Origin: Neobacillus drentensis NBRC 102427
GTDB lineage: Bacteria; Bacillota; Bacilli; Bacillales; Cytobacillaceae
Reading direction: 5' to 3'
Assembly: GCF_001591445.1 (NCBI RefSeq)
Contig: NZ_BCUX01000016.1
Span: forward strand, 1 to 64,000
Length of the DNA: 64,000 nucleotides
A program made the position numbers and the translations under genes. The notes under the pieces were generated by a model. That model searched no databases. It was not told the origin of the DNA and worked only from the letters and a program-made list of their open reading frames with translations. Positions within the stretch are counted from its first letter, which is position 1. Each line of letters starts with the position of its first letter. Shown piece after piece: positions 52,262 through 63,397 of the stretch.

Positions 52262-53165
52262 ATTGTTTTCCTCCTTCAAGACTTTCAATTGACCTTTTAA
52301 TGGCTGCCATTCTGACATATACACCGTTTTCCATTTGCTTGAAAATTCTTGATCGCTTGCACTCGACAAGACTATCAGCTATTTCTACATTTCTATTAAC
52401 CGGAGCAGGATGCATAATGATGCTTTCTGGCTTCATCATTTTTTCTCTCTCTAATGTAAGACCAAATTGTTGATGGTACTCATTTGCTGTAAAACTGCTT
52501 TTAGTTTGGTGCCGTTCATGTTGAACGCGGAGCAGCATGACAACATCACTCTCTTGTACTGCCTGATCAATAGGCCTATACCTGGATATATCTACACTTC
52601 TAGTATCAAACCATTCTTTTGGGCCAGAAAAAATTACCTCAGCACCCAGCCTTGTCAGAACATCAGCATTTGAACGGGCTACACGGCTATGTCGAATGTC
52701 GCCGATAATGGCAATTTTTAAACCTGAAAATTGGCCATACTCTTGCTGGATGGTCATCAAATCCAGAAGTGATTGCGTGGGATGATGTCCGCAGCCATCC
52801 CCGCCATTAATGATTGGAATATTTACCTTGCCAACTATTTCGTCAAAATAGCGATCCTGTTCATGACGAATGACGATACTATTTACGCCAATCGATTCTA
52901 ATGTTTTCACTGTATCGTAAAGTGTCTCCCCTTTTTGGACACTTGATGTTAGAACTTCAAACGGGATAACCTCTAAACCTAATCTTCTTTGCGCCACTTC
53001 AAAGCTGCTTTTTGTTCTTGTGCTTGGTTCGAAGAATAAGTTAGCAGTAAACATTTGGCTTTCAGGTTTCCATTTCATCCCGCCCGCAAACCGCTTGGCA
53101 TCTGTTAAGATTTCATAAATCTCTTCCACCTTCAATTCATTTGTGGTCAGTAAGTGATTTACCAT
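52221..53165 (-). CDS. pyrB: Aspartate carbamoyltransferase, catalytic chain
   Basis: Condenses carbamoyl phosphate with aspartate. The 314 residues have the carbamoyl phosphate loop [12 protein letters not shown] (about 47-58), and [16 protein letters not shown]. It is about ten residues longer than B. subtilis PyrB at the C-terminus, where it overlaps pyrC. It is preceded by a PyrR attenuator. Confidence 0.97.
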   Translation of the reverse strand: MVNHLLTTNELKVEEIYEILTDAKRFAGGMKWKPESQMFTANLFFEPSTRTKSSFEVAQRRLGLEVIPFEVLTSSVQKGETLYDTVKTLESIGVNSIVIRHEQDRYFDEIVGKVNIPIINGGDGCGHHPTQSLLDLMTIQQEYGQFSGLKIAIIGDIRHSRVARSNADVLTRLGAEVIFSGPKEWFDTRSVDISRYRPIDQAVQESDVVMLLRVQHERHQTKSSFTANEYHQQFGLTLEREKMMKPESIIMHPAPVNRNVEIADSLVECKRSRIFKQMENGVYVRMAAIKRSIESLEGGKQYETTYTERMLHSI

Positions 53166-53191
53166 CCATCATCCCGCCTCTCAATTTTTAT

Positions 53192-53300
53192 AAAAAAACA
53201 CTCTGAACATTGGTTCAGAGTGTAAGAAATCACAACTTATCCCATGACTCAAAATCATGGAGCTAAGCTTACACCCTTATAAACCTCACAGGATTTATTT
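53192..53300 (-). promoter_or_regulatory. PyrR attenuator between pyrP and pyrB
   Basis: The PyrR-binding loop AAATCCTGTGAGGTTT is at 53281-53297 on the minus strand. The terminator stem ACACTCTGAACC-AAT-GTTCAGAGTGT (53198-53223), followed by seven T, lies downstream. High UMP favours PyrR binding and termination. Confidence 0.93.
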
Positions 53301-53317
53301 AAAGAGTTGAAACTTTA

Positions 53318-54631
53318 TTATGCAGTTTTTCGCTTTTCAGAGATTTCATTCTCCTCAAGCATATTTTCATCGATTGGTTCTTTGCCAGGAAGGATGATAT
53401 TTAAGATAACACCGCAAATGGCTGCCAAAGCCATACCTTGAATTTGTAAAGATTCCGATACCTTGATCACAGCACCGCCTATTCCAATCACTAGGATGAC
53501 GGAAGAAATGACAAGGTTGCGTTTGTTTCCAAAATCAATTTTGCTATCAACCAGCATTCGCAAACCGGAAGAAGCTATTATTCCGAATAGCAGAATCGAA
53601 ACACCGCCCATAACTGGGGTTGGAATTGTCCCGATCAAGGCTGTAATTTTCCCAATAAAACCAAAGATAATCGCGAAGACCGCTGCACCGGCAAGGACAT
53701 ACACACTGTATACCCGAGTTATGGCAAGGACACCGATGTTTTCACCATACGTCGTTTTCGGTGGACCCCCAAGTAACGAGGAAATAATTGTTGCTGTTCC
53801 ATCCCCTAGTATCGACCTATGCAAGCCTGGTTCTTTAATATAATCACGGCCAACTACTTTACTAAGCACCAGTTGGTGTCCGATATGTTCTGATAAAGTT
53901 ACGATTGCCACTGGTATCATTAACAAGGCCAAGTCCCACGAGAATTTTACTTTATAGCTTACAAAAGGAATGATAAATTCAGGCATTTCAAACCACTTAG
54001 CGTCTAAAACTGGTTTAAAATCGACGACCCCAACCGCTAACGCGTAGATATATCCAGCAATAATTCCTGCTAAGATTGGAATCATGCTTAACATTTTTTT
54101 TGCGTAGATTGAAAAGATTATTGTTGCTATTAAGGTGACAAGAGCGATAGAGAAGTGAAGCATGCTATACTTTCCAGTTGCAGGATTATTCATCGCCATA
54201 TTAACGGCAGTTCCTGATAGTGCTAATCCAATAACAATGATTACTGGTCCTACCACAATTGGCGGAAGCAGGTTCATGATCCAACGATGACCTGCCTTGC
54301 TGATTACAAGTGCAACTATTCCATATACAAGTCCCGCAAGGAAGGTACCTACCATGGCACCTCCAGGTCCTCCTGCTGCTTTTGCAGCAATAACCGGGCC
54401 GATAAAGGCAAAGGATGAGCCCAAGTAGGCTGGTACTTGGAATTTTGTTATCAAGAGAAATGCCAATGTGCCAAGTCCGCTTGAGATAAGGGCAATCGAC
54501 GGGCTTAACCCAACAAGGTAAGGGACAAGAATGGTTGCTCCAAACATGGCGAATAAGTGCTGTAAGCTTAAGGTAATCCATTGAAAGGGTTTAGGAATCT
54601 CTTTTACGTCTAGGATAGGTTTATTGTTCAT
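53318..54631 (-). CDS. pyrP: Uracil permease
   Basis: Uracil:proton symporter of the NCS2 family, 437 residues with about 12-14 membrane segments. GPVIAAKAAGGPGGAMVGTF and the signature-region GGPPKTTYGENIGVLAITR are family marks. The start MNNKPILD has GGGGGAAA. It has attenuators on both sides, so uptake and synthesis are tuned by the same signal. Confidence 0.96.
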   Translation of the reverse strand: MNNKPILDVKEIPKPFQWITLSLQHLFAMFGATILVPYLVGLSPSIALISSGLGTLAFLLITKFQVPAYLGSSFAFIGPVIAAKAAGGPGGAMVGTFLAGLVYGIVALVISKAGHRWIMNLLPPIVVGPVIIVIGLALSGTAVNMAMNNPATGKYSMLHFSIALVTLIATIIFSIYAKKMLSMIPILAGIIAGYIYALAVGVVDFKPVLDAKWFEMPEFIIPFVSYKVKFSWDLALLMIPVAIVTLSEHIGHQLVLSKVVGRDYIKEPGLHRSILGDGTATIISSLLGGPPKTTYGENIGVLAITRVYSVYVLAGAAVFAIIFGFIGKITALIGTIPTPVMGGVSILLFGIIASSGLRMLVDSKIDFGNKRNLVISSVILVIGIGGAVIKVSESLQIQGMALAAICGVILNIILPGKEPIDENMLEENEISEKRKTA

Positions 54632-54672
54632 TATGATTTCCCCCATTTTTAATACTGTCTAATTTTTTTCAT

Positions 54673-54780
54673 AAAAAAACCCTCTATGCCCGAGTAGGTA
54701 CAAAGAGGGTATGGATATGCCTAAAAAAAGATTCATTTCGGCATACTCCCCTTTGTCAGCCTCACAGGACTACATTTAAA
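54673..54780 (-). promoter_or_regulatory. PyrR attenuator between pyrR and pyrP
   Basis: The PyrR-binding loop TAGTCCTGTGAGGCTG is at 54757-54773; the terminator arms CCCTCT and AGAGGG (54680-54709) are followed by seven T on the minus strand. Confidence 0.93.
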
Positions 54781-54792
54781 AGGGTCTGCTAT

Positions 54793-55475
<683 letters not shown>

Positions 55476-55495
55476 AGGCTTATTAAGCTAAAATT

Positions 55496-55524
55496 ATCTT
55501 ACTTTAAATATCCGACTGTGTCAA
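55496..55524 (-). promoter_or_regulatory. Sigma-A promoter of the pyr operon
   Basis: A perfect TTGACA and TAAGAT with a 17-bp spacer on the minus strand, directly upstream of the first attenuator. The TGA within the -35 box is the stop codon of the preceding pseudouridine synthase gene. Confidence 0.85.
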
Positions 55525-56432
55525 CGATTATTTCGCAGCTGTGTAAGTAGCATTTCAATATCTTCAGGAAGTGGAGCTTCAAATTCTAAATATTCGTTTG
55601 TTCTCGGGTGGTTAAAGCCAAGCACTCCTGCGTGTAATGCTTGTCCTTCAATTTCCAGCGTTTTTTTCGGTCCATATTTTGGATCTCCGGCAAGCGGATA
55701 GCCAATATATTTCATATGAACACGAATTTGATGCGTTCGTCCGGTTTCCAATTGACACTCTACAAACGTAAAATCTTTAAACCGTTCAATCACATGAAAA
55801 TGCGTTACCGCATGCTTTCCATGGTCAACTACTGTCATGCTTTGGCGGTCTTTTGTATCCCGGCCAAGCGGGGCATCCACTGTACCAAAGTCATGTGGAA
55901 TGACACCATGAACAATCGCTTTATATTTACGGGTGACCGTTTTAGCCACTAATTGATTGACAAGGCTTTCGTGGGCCATATCATTTTTGGCCACCATCAA
56001 AAGTCCAGTTGTATCCTTATCAATCCGGTGAACAATTCCTGGTCTTAATACACCATTAATACCCGATAAATCCTTACAGTGGTACATTAAACCATTAACT
56101 AATGTCCCTGAAATATGCCCGGGAGCAGGATGAACGACCATCCCCCTTGGCTTATTTACAACCAAGACATCTTTATCTTCATAATAAATTTGTAAATTTA
56201 GATCTTCCGGCAAGACATCTAGTTCTTCTGGGTCTGGAATGGTGATCACAATTTGATCATTTGTACTACATTTATAATTGGTTTTAATCTGCTGTCCATT
56301 CACAAGGATATTACCTTCTTTTATCCATTGCTGTACTTGTGTTCTGGACCATTCGGGGTCAAGAGTAGAGATCACCTTATCAATCCGATCTCCTTTTTGC
56401 TCCTCAAGAATGGTGTGTTCCATTTTCTCCAT
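55521..56432 (-). CDS. ylyB: RluD/RluA-family rRNA pseudouridine synthase (YlyB)
   Basis: Likely modifies 23S rRNA uridines. The 303 residues have an N-terminal S4 domain (about 14-75) and the catalytic RluA motif [19 protein letters not shown] (Asp near 138), plus GRTHQIRVH. The ATG at MEKMEHT has AAAGGAG, giving the length of B. subtilis YlyB. The start lies inside the end of lspA. Confidence 0.95.
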   Translation of the reverse strand: MEKMEHTILEEQKGDRIDKVISTLDPEWSRTQVQQWIKEGNILVNGQQIKTNYKCSTNDQIVITIPDPEELDVLPEDLNLQIYYEDKDVLVVNKPRGMVVHPAPGHISGTLVNGLMYHCKDLSGINGVLRPGIVHRIDKDTTGLLMVAKNDMAHESLVNQLVAKTVTRKYKAIVHGVIPHDFGTVDAPLGRDTKDRQSMTVVDHGKHAVTHFHVIERFKDFTFVECQLETGRTHQIRVHMKYIGYPLAGDPKYGPKKTLEIEGQALHAGVLGFNHPRTNEYLEFEAPLPEDIEMLLTQLRNNR

Positions 56433-56895
56433 ATGATTTCTCCTTTGATTCTCTCTCTTCAAGTAACATTTGAATCATTAACATGATAACACCGATCACT
56501 AAGGCTGAATCAGCAATATTGAAGACAGGGAAATTATAACCAAAAACATACGTATGAATGAAGTCGACAACTTCCTTACGGATCACCCGATCAATAAAAT
56601 TGCCAACTGCACCTCCAAGCATCAGAGCTAACGATACGCCTAGCATCCATTTACCTTTTACTGCTTTATAAAGATAATACATAATTGCGATGATAACGAT
56701 CACAGTAATTACATAAAACAGCCACATTTGACCTTGCAAAATCCCCCATGCTGCTCCACGATTTCGGTGTGAAGTAATATAGAAAATGTTATCAATGACG
56801 GCAATACTTTCTCCTAGATACATGTTACTTACAATTAACCATTTCGTAATTTGATCTAATAAAATAACAAAAAGAGCGATTAAGTAATAAAACAC
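56404..56895 (-). CDS. lspA: Lipoprotein signal peptidase
   Basis: Aspartyl protease with four membrane segments that cleaves prolipoproteins. The 163 residues have [14 protein letters not shown] and the two catalytic Asp in [11 protein letters not shown] (near 103) and [11 protein letters not shown] (near 130). I use a GTG start (MFYYLIALF) because GGAGG lies 8 bases before it; an ATG six codons earlier contains that site. The C-terminus overlaps ylyB by 29 bp. Confidence 0.95.
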   Translation of the reverse strand: MFYYLIALFVILLDQITKWLIVSNMYLGESIAVIDNIFYITSHRNRGAAWGILQGQMWLFYVITVIVIIAIMYYLYKAVKGKWMLGVSLALMLGGAVGNFIDRVIRKEVVDFIHTYVFGYNFPVFNIADSALVIGVIMLMIQMLLEERESKEKSYGENGTHHS

Positions 56896-57002
56896 TAAGA
56901 AATACCTCCACATAACCTAGATTTACCATTCCAGGCGCTTTTACTTTTCATACTTCTTAAGCATTTTAGCATACTTTTTCGCTAAACGAAAATGGTACTT
57001 GA

Positions 57003-57296
57003 TTAAAAAGAATGGTAAATCGTTTTTTTGAAGTAGCTCTCCAAATACTCTGAATCGTTTTGTGATTTTAATGTTGGAATCATCTTTAATAAATCATTGG
57101 GTAAAAATTCACCGGAAATTTCACATAGACCATAATTTCCATTTTCTAATTTTTGAATGGCGGTCATAATATCTGACAATTCTTCCTCCAAAATGGTTGT
57201 TAACCATTCTTGGGATTGTTTATTTTTTAATGAATCTTCGATTTCTTCTTTCATTTGACGGAGTTCCAAGAACAGCTTTTCCTGAGTGGCATTCAT
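57003..57296 (-). CDS. ylyA: YlyA-like TraR/DksA-family protein without the zinc finger
   Basis: A 97-residue protein: an N-terminal coiled coil (about 1-50; MNATQEKLFLELRQMKEEIE) followed by LENGNYGLCEISGEFLPNDLLKMIPT, the DksA/TraR core. Only one Cys is present, so the four-Cys zinc finger is lost. B. subtilis YlyA sits in the same place between ileS and lspA and has been described as a forespore-made, RNA polymerase-binding factor acting in germination; I rely on memory for this. The start has GGAGGTAG. Confidence 0.82.
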   Translation of the reverse strand: MNATQEKLFLELRQMKEEIEDSLKNKQSQEWLTTILEEELSDIMTAIQKLENGNYGLCEISGEFLPNDLLKMIPTLKSQNDSEYLESYFKKTIYHSF

Positions 57297-57392
57297 AGTT
57301 GCTACCTCCGTTATCATTTGTCTTATTATTTCCGTTACCGATTACTTAACACGGAAAAACATTTAACAACTACTACAACAATTAACGGAGAA

Positions 57393-57431
57393 GGAAAAAA
57401 TTAAAAGCCCTATGCAAAATGCACAGGGCTT
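57393..57431 (-). terminator. Intrinsic terminator after ileS
   Basis: AAGCCCTGTGC-ATTTT-GCATAGGGCTT with TTAATTTTTT following on the minus strand, 7 bp past the ileS stop. Confidence 0.88.
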
Positions 57432-57437
57432 ATGATT

Positions 57438-60203
57438 TTAATTATGGGTGTAGTTAGCTTTCACTACTTCGGCACAACGTGGGCAAAGTGTTGGATGTTC
57501 TGAATCTTGACCAACATCTGGTGTAACAATCCAGCAACGCTCACATGTTTCACCTTCAGCTTTTGTAATAACAATCGCTGCAGTTTCTAATTTCAACGCA
57601 TTTTCAGGTGCTTCCTCATAGGTACCTGCTACTTCGAAACCTGAGATGATAAACAGTTGCTTCATATTTTCATCAATCGAATCTAAAAGTGCTCTCGATT
57701 TTTCATTAACATACAGGGTTACTTTTGCTGTTAACGATTTTCCAATCACCTTTTGATTCCGGGATTCTTCAAGTGCTTTTAATACATCATCACGCAGATG
57801 CATAAATTCAGTCCACTTTTCTTCCAAAGCTTTTGCATTGCTTAATTCCTGGTATTCTGGAAGGTCAGTCAATTGAACACTTTCTTCTGTAACGGATGGG
57901 ATGAACTTCCACACTTCGTCAGCTGTGTGAGATAAAATTGGTGAAACCAACTTTGTTATAGCAAGAAGTGATTCATATAAAACAGTCTGAATAGCACGGC
58001 GCTCATGATTATCTGTTGACTCGATATAAAGAACATCCTTTGCAAAATCTAGATAGAATGAACTTAAATCAAGGGTACAGAAATTATTAATCGCATGATA
58101 AATACCTGCAAATTCATAGTTGTCATAAGAATTACGAACATTTTTGATCAGCTTGTTTAATTTGACTAGCATAAACTGATCGACTTCTCGTAGGTTTTCA
58201 TAAGGGACTTTATCATTAGGAGTAAAGTCCGCTAAATTCCCCAATAAGAAGCGGAACGTGTTACGGATTTTCCGGTAAACTTCAGCCACCTGTTTTAATA
58301 TCGCATCGGATACTCGAACATCCGCCTGATAATCTACAGATGCAACCCATAGTCGTAAAATATCTGCGCCTAACTGATTCATAACCTTTGCCGGAATAAC
58401 CACATTTCCGATTGATTTACTCATCTTTCTTCCTTCACCATCAAGTGCAAAGCCGTGGCTTAATACTCCTTTATATGGTGCTTCACCTGTAACAGCGACA
58501 GCAGTTGATAATGACGAGTTAAACCAGCCGCGGTACTGGTCAGATCCCTCAAGATATAAGTCAGCAGGACGGACTAAATCATCTCTTTCAAGTAAGACCG
58601 CTTGATGGGAGGAACCTGAATCAAACCACACGTCCATGATATCTGTTTCCTTTGTAAAGGTTCCGTTTGGACTTCCTGGATGTGTAAAGCCCTCCGGAAG
58701 TATATCTTTTGCCTCACGTTCAAACCAAATATTCGAACCATTCTCTCGGAATAAGTCAGATACATGATTGATCGTTTCATCAGTAATAATTTCTTCCCCA
58801 TTTTCTGCGTAGAAAACTGGAATAGGTACTCCCCAGACACGTTGACGTGAAATACACCAGTCCCCACGGTCACGAACCATATTAAATAGCCGTGTTTCGC
58901 CCCAAGCTGGTACCCATTTAGTTTCCTTTACTGCTTCTAGTAATTCATTGCGGAAGTCCTTAATAGACGCAAACCACTGTGCTGTAGCACGGTAGATTAC
59001 CGGCTTCTTCGTTCTCCAGTCATGCGGATAAGAGTGAGTAATAAACGAAAGTTTTAGTAATGCACCTGCATCTTCTAAAGCTTGTGTAATAGGTTTATTC
59101 GCAGTATCGTAAAATAATCCTTCAAAGCCTGGTGCTTCAGCTGTCATTACACCTTTATCATCGACAGGACATAATACGTCTAAGCCGTATTTTTGACCAA
59201 CATAGAAGTCATCTTCCCCGTGACCCGGTGCTGTATGAACACAGCCCGTACCGGCATCAGTTGTTACATGTTCTCCCAACATAACCAATGAATCACGACC
59301 ATATAGAGGATGACTCGCTAAAATATTCTCTAATTCATTCCCCTTTAATTTATTAACAACCGTTGCATCTTCCCAGCCAATTTCCTTTGAAACAGATTCA
59401 AGAAGAGCTTCTGCAACAAGATATTTGTTCCCATTCACAGAAACCACAACATATGTTAAATCAGGGTGAACGGAAATACCTAAGTTTGCTGGAATGGTCC
59501 ATGGAGTTGTTGTCCAGATAATAATTTGGGTATCCGCTTCTAAAACACCTTTTCCATCTTTCACCTTAAAGCCAACATAAATAGATGCTGACTTTTTGTC
59601 TTGATATTCGATTTCAGCTTCAGCAAGTGCTGATTCACTTGATGGTGACCAATAGACAGGCTTTAGACCTTTATAAATATACCCTTTTTTGGCCATTTCA
59701 CCGAAAACCTTAATTTGTTGTGCCTCATATGCTGGCTTAAGCGTAATATACGGATTTTCCCAGTCACCACGGACACCAAGACGTTTAAATTGTTCACGTT
59801 GATTATCAATTTGCTCAAGGGCATATTTTGTACAAAGCTGACGGAATTCTGCAACCGTCATTTCTTTACGTTTTACTCCCTTATTAGTTAAAGCTTGCTC
59901 AATCGGAAGGCCATGTGTATCCCAGCCTGGTACGTATGGTGCATGATAACCGCTCATTGATTTATAACGGACAATCATATCCTTTAAGATTTTATTAAGG
60001 GCATGCCCCATATGGATATCACCATTGGCATACGGAGGTCCATCATGCAAAACAAACATCGGACGCCCTTTGGTTCGCTCCTGAACCTTTTGATAAATAT
60101 TCATCTCTTCCCATTTCGCCTGAATCTCAGGTTCTCTTTGTGGAAGATTACCACGCATTGGAAATTCTGTTTTCGGCATTAACAACGTATTTTTATATTC
60201 CAT
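57438..60203 (-). CDS. ileS: Isoleucyl-tRNA synthetase
   Basis: Class I synthetase with editing against valine, 921 residues. HMGH (residues 64-67) and KMSKSIGN (about 592-599) form the active site; the editing domain holds [11 protein letters not shown] and [15 protein letters not shown]; two CxxC pairs (CERCW near 887 and CPRC near 907) bind zinc. The bacterial short type matches B. subtilis IleS (921 residues). Controlled by the T-box upstream. Confidence 0.98.
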   Translation of the reverse strand: MEYKNTLLMPKTEFPMRGNLPQREPEIQAKWEEMNIYQKVQERTKGRPMFVLHDGPPYANGDIHMGHALNKILKDMIVRYKSMSGYHAPYVPGWDTHGLPIEQALTNKGVKRKEMTVAEFRQLCTKYALEQIDNQREQFKRLGVRGDWENPYITLKPAYEAQQIKVFGEMAKKGYIYKGLKPVYWSPSSESALAEAEIEYQDKKSASIYVGFKVKDGKGVLEADTQIIIWTTTPWTIPANLGISVHPDLTYVVVSVNGNKYLVAEALLESVSKEIGWEDATVVNKLKGNELENILASHPLYGRDSLVMLGEHVTTDAGTGCVHTAPGHGEDDFYVGQKYGLDVLCPVDDKGVMTAEAPGFEGLFYDTANKPITQALEDAGALLKLSFITHSYPHDWRTKKPVIYRATAQWFASIKDFRNELLEAVKETKWVPAWGETRLFNMVRDRGDWCISRQRVWGVPIPVFYAENGEEIITDETINHVSDLFRENGSNIWFEREAKDILPEGFTHPGSPNGTFTKETDIMDVWFDSGSSHQAVLLERDDLVRPADLYLEGSDQYRGWFNSSLSTAVAVTGEAPYKGVLSHGFALDGEGRKMSKSIGNVVIPAKVMNQLGADILRLWVASVDYQADVRVSDAILKQVAEVYRKIRNTFRFLLGNLADFTPNDKVPYENLREVDQFMLVKLNKLIKNVRNSYDNYEFAGIYHAINNFCTLDLSSFYLDFAKDVLYIESTDNHERRAIQTVLYESLLAITKLVSPILSHTADEVWKFIPSVTEESVQLTDLPEYQELSNAKALEEKWTEFMHLRDDVLKALEESRNQKVIGKSLTAKVTLYVNEKSRALLDSIDENMKQLFIISGFEVAGTYEEAPENALKLETAAIVITKAEGETCERCWIVTPDVGQDSEHPTLCPRCAEVVKANYTHN

Positions 60204-60255
60204 CTCTACTTCCTCCTGTAATCCTCTTCATATAACAGAATAGCCAATCGACAAA

Positions 60256-60530
60256 TAAAAAAACCCTCTCATCCCAAAATAGGGACGAGAAGGTTTTATT
60301 CCCGCGGTACCACCCTGATAAATAGAACAAAATAATCGTCCTATCCTCTTAAAGATTCGTAACGTGAATAACTCGCCTAAGCCTACTATCCTTTTAAAAG
60401 GAGGTTCGGCTGCGGAACTCGAGGGCGATTTTCCAATTTTCCAACTTTACCGGGCTTCCACCACCCCCGACTCGCTTTAAAAAGCCTTAGAAAATTGTAC
60501 TGTCCCTTTCATCGTCATTGACCATTCTTT
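60256..60530 (-). ncRNA. T-box leader of ileS (tRNA-Ile responsive)
   Basis: The T-box sequence GGGTGGTACCGCGG is at 60301-60315 on the minus strand, just before a terminator (60262-60295 with a T run). Uncharged tRNA-Ile would pair with it and prevent termination. In the stem I region a plausible specifier triplet is ATC at 60429-60427, matching the downstream isoleucine enzyme; the specifier is an inference. This leader accounts for the 366-bp gap before ileS. Confidence 0.93.
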
Positions 60531-60544
60531 ATAACTGTTAAGAA

Positions 60545-60574
60545 ATTATATGCTAAAAAAACATATTTCGTCAA
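60545..60574 (-). promoter_or_regulatory. Sigma-A promoter of ileS
   Basis: TTGACG and a perfect TATAAT with an 18-bp spacer on the minus strand, upstream of the T-box. The TGA inside the -35 box is the stop codon of divIVA. Confidence 0.75.
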
Positions 60575-61086
60575 GCTAATGAATCTTCTTCTTGATGAAT
60601 TTTTAACTCAGTCGCATCTAGCTCATACTCTAATAAATGATCCCAATCATCCGTATTCAACATATCCAACTGCGCTTCGATTAACATTTTAAAACGGGTT
60701 CGGAATACTTTTGACTGTTTTTTTAAATCCTCAATTTCCAGAGCAATTTTCCTTGCCTTTGAGAGGGATTCATTGACAATTCGGTCCGCATTTTTCTCTG
60801 CTTCCTTAATGATTAGCTTTGCTTCCTTTGAGGCATTACGTTTTACATCTTCCCCAGCTTCTTGAGCAATGATAATTGATTTATTCAGAGTATCCTCAAT
60901 TGTGACAAAATGAGAAAGGCGCTCATTCATATCGTTCAAGCGCTCTTCCATTTCTTTTTTCTCTCTGAGCACTAATTCATAATCTTTGATGACTTGATCA
61001 AGAAATTCGTTCACTTCATCTTCATCATATCCTCTAAAACCCTTATTAAACTCTTTATTGTGAATATCCAACGGTGTTAACGGCAT
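60571..61086 (-). CDS. divIVA: Cell division initiation protein DivIVA
   Basis: Binds negatively curved membrane at poles and septa and recruits MinJ and, in sporulation, RacA. The 171 residues have the N-terminal lipid-binding domain (MPLTPLDIHNKEFNKGFRGY) and long coiled coils (about 28-55 and 65-150). The ATG has TGGAGGTGG. Its end overlaps the ileS promoter. Confidence 0.96.
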   Translation of the reverse strand: MPLTPLDIHNKEFNKGFRGYDEDEVNEFLDQVIKDYELVLREKKEMEERLNDMNERLSHFVTIEDTLNKSIIIAQEAGEDVKRNASKEAKLIIKEAEKNADRIVNESLSKARKIALEIEDLKKQSKVFRTRFKMLIEAQLDMLNTDDWDHLLEYELDATELKIHQEEDSLA

Positions 61087-61173
61087 TGATGCCACCTCCA
61101 TAAAATCTCTGTTTCTATATGTATAAGCAAATATTCGACAGCATTCTTCGAATTTCCTTCTTTACTTATGTAG

Positions 61174-61947
61174 TTATTTTTGTTTTCCGACATTAATTCG
61201 CCATTTTTCTTTTTTTGTTTTCCCTTCAATGGCGAGAACTTTTGCTCTTCCATAACCTCTTACCGAAAGCATATCACCGACTCCACATTCAAATGAAGGG
61301 TTTTCGGTTAATGTCCAATTTACTTTTACAAGCCCCTGTTGAATAAAAAGCTGTGATTTTTGCCGTGATACATGATATATCCCTGAAATAACCGTATCAA
61401 GTCGTAAGGAAGATACGGTTAAATCACTTTCCACCAATAATTCTTTGGTTGGAATTGCATTCTCTATATCCGTTTCAATCAGTTTTACCCCTGCCCTGCC
61501 AATTGTTTCAACATTGCTTTTAATATAATCACTTATTTCTTTCGCAGCGAAAAATTGGCATTTACCATCTTTTGTTAGGATATCACCAAATTTCCCCCGC
61601 TTTAGCCCCAAGGACATAAGCGTGCCCAAGACCTGTCGATGTTCAATAGTGACGAACTTGGCGGGATATTGGATTTCAAAAAGACTGATTTGAAATTCCT
61701 CTTCAGTAACGGGTAAATAATCCGGAAAGATTAGGGCTCTTTTTCGTTCAACATCAAGGGTACCGCCAAAAAGTTTATAGTTTACATCACCGTGTTCACC
61801 AATTAACATTTTTAGGATATACTGCTCCCTTGGATCAAGAAAATCTGTTAACTTTGGAGAATAATTTGTCTCAACATAATCCTTCCAATTTAACACTTGG
61901 TCAATATAATCTCGTTCTTCCGGACGAAAGTGCTGATATATGTTCAT
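61174..61947 (-). CDS. ylmH: S4-domain RNA-binding protein YlmH (RqcP-like)
   Basis: A 257-residue protein with a C-terminal S4 domain (about 180-240; SSLRLDTVISGIYHVSRQKS). YlmH binds ribosomes and can support ribosome-associated quality control alongside RqcH, whose gene lies elsewhere in this window. The start is preceded by AGGTTGTG, a fair site. Confidence 0.93.
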   Translation of the reverse strand: MNIYQHFRPEERDYIDQVLNWKDYVETNYSPKLTDFLDPREQYILKMLIGEHGDVNYKLFGGTLDVERKRALIFPDYLPVTEEEFQISLFEIQYPAKFVTIEHRQVLGTLMSLGLKRGKFGDILTKDGKCQFFAAKEISDYIKSNVETIGRAGVKLIETDIENAIPTKELLVESDLTVSSLRLDTVISGIYHVSRQKSQLFIQQGLVKVNWTLTENPSFECGVGDMLSVRGYGRAKVLAIEGKTKKEKWRINVGKQK

Positions 61948-61976
61948 TTTTCATTACACAACCTAGACTAATATTC

Positions 61977-62240
61977 TTAAGCTAGCCAGCCATATACACT
62001 GTTTAACCCACTGCTGGCGAAATTTAAAACAAGAAATGCTACAATGGGCGAAATATCCATCATCCCAATGGGAGGGATGATTTTTCTAAATGGCTCTAAA
62101 TATGGTTCACAAATCTTCGCTAGGAATTGACCAATCGCTGACTCCCTGGCATTAGGAAACCAAGACATTAAAATATAAATAATTAAAGCCCACGAATAAT
62201 AATAAATTACCTTACCGAGTATCACAAAAATTAATTCCAT
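61977..62240 (-). CDS. ylmG: YggT family membrane protein YlmG
   Basis: An 87-residue protein with two membrane helices and the family core [21 protein letters not shown] cut between them, then [20 protein letters not shown]. Homologs affect nucleoid or plastid division; the biochemical role is unknown. It begins 6 bp after sepF, with GAGGTGG. Confidence 0.92.
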   Translation of the reverse strand: MELIFVILGKVIYYYSWALIIYILMSWFPNARESAIGQFLAKICEPYLEPFRKIIPPIGMMDISPIVAFLVLNFASSGLNSVYGWLA

Positions 62241-62246
62241 TAGGAT

Positions 62247-62708
62247 TTACCACCTCGTATTTTGATTATCAAAATCAGGAATCAAATCGGATATATTTCC
62301 TGATACCTCAACATTATCAGGTGTACATAAAAATATACTTAAACCAATTTTTTGAATGTCTCCCCCTAGTGCATAGACAACACCACTTAGAAAGTCCACA
62401 ATTTGCCTTCCTTGTTCACTATCAATTCGCTGCAGGTTCACTACAACTGCACGGCGATTTTTTAAATGGTCAGCAATATCAGTGGACTCAGAATATGTTC
62501 GTGGTTCGACTAATATGACCTTTGATGACTTTGAAGAGCTGGTCGCTTTTTGGACACTTTGTAAGCTAACCACATTTTGATTTTTTAGCACTGGCTGCAG
62601 CTTTTGTTTAACTGGTGCTAGCTCAGCTGTTTGTTCATAATCTTCATTATTATCATCATATTCCTCATCCAAAAAGAAAAAGGTTTTTAATTTTGATTTA
62701 ATCGTCAT
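62247..62708 (-). CDS. sepF: Cell division protein SepF
   Basis: Membrane anchor and organiser of FtsZ filaments. The 153 residues have an amphipathic N-terminal helix ([13 protein letters not shown]), an acidic linker and the SepF core (about 62-148; [40 protein letters not shown] cut at its end). The start has TTAGGAGAG. Confidence 0.95.
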   Translation of the reverse strand: MTIKSKLKTFFFLDEEYDDNNEDYEQTAELAPVKQKLQPVLKNQNVVSLQSVQKATSSSKSSKVILVEPRTYSESTDIADHLKNRRAVVVNLQRIDSEQGRQIVDFLSGVVYALGGDIQKIGLSIFLCTPDNVEVSGNISDLIPDFDNQNTRW

Positions 62709-62719
62709 TATCTTCTCTC

Positions 62720-63397
62720 CTAACCATCTTCACCAACAAGCGCTGTACCTATTCTTACCATTGTAGCCCCTTCTTCAATTGCAATGACATAATCATTAGA
62801 CATGCCCATTGAGAGCTCTGTACACGGGGCGTAATCCAAATCTAAGGCCTGAACTTGATCGCGAAGTTCTCTTAATTTGCGAAAACATTCTCGAATTTGT
62901 TTTTCATCATTCGTTAAGGGAGCCATTGTCATTAATCCTTCCACACGAATCTTCTCAAATTTGTGAAGCGATTCAATAAATATTACCGCTTCCTCAGAAC
63001 TTAAGCCGTGCTTAGATTCCTCCCCGGATACGTTAACTTGAACCAGGCATTTTACATTTGTCTCTGCTCGTTTATTAATTTCTTCAGCAAGTGAAATCCG
63101 GTCCAAGGAATGAATATATTCTACTTTATTAATTATATTTTTTACTTTACGTGTTTGCAGCGAACCGATATAATGCCAGGTAGGCTTGTCCTTTAGAACT
63201 TCCCACTTTTGAAGAAGCCCTTCATCACGATTTTCACCTAAGTTTATTATACCTGCATCTAAAGCTTCACTAGCTCTCTCTGTACTAACATATTTTGTGA
63301 CGGCTATTACTTTTACTTCTTCAGGGTTACGCTTTGCTCGAAGGCATACGTTAATAATTTGTTGTTTTATTTGTTCAAAATTTACTGCTACCCTCAT
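62720..63397 (-). CDS. ylmE: PLP homeostasis protein YlmE (YggS family)
   Basis: Pyridoxal-phosphate-binding, alanine-racemase-like barrel of 225 residues; the PLP Lys is in VIAVTKYVS (near 34-42), with [11 protein letters not shown] and GLMTMAPL as family motifs. The ATG (MRVAVNF) overlaps the pgeF stop in ATGA. Reported to maintain free PLP and amino-acid balance in related bacteria. Confidence 0.94.
   Translation of the reverse strand: MRVAVNFEQIKQQIINVCLRAKRNPEEVKVIAVTKYVSTERASEALDAGIINLGENRDEGLLQKWEVLKDKPTWHYIGSLQTRKVKNIINKVEYIHSLDRISLAEEINKRAETNVKCLVQVNVSGEESKHGLSSEEAVIFIESLHKFEKIRVEGLMTMAPLTNDEKQIRECFRKLRELRDQVQALDLDYAPCTELSMGMSNDYVIAIEEGATMVRIGTALVGEDG

Noticed and set aside
57294-57400. 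Sigma-G or sigma-E promoter before ylyA
   Set aside because: Sporulation timing would fit, but I could not find -35 and -10 elements with acceptable match and spacing.
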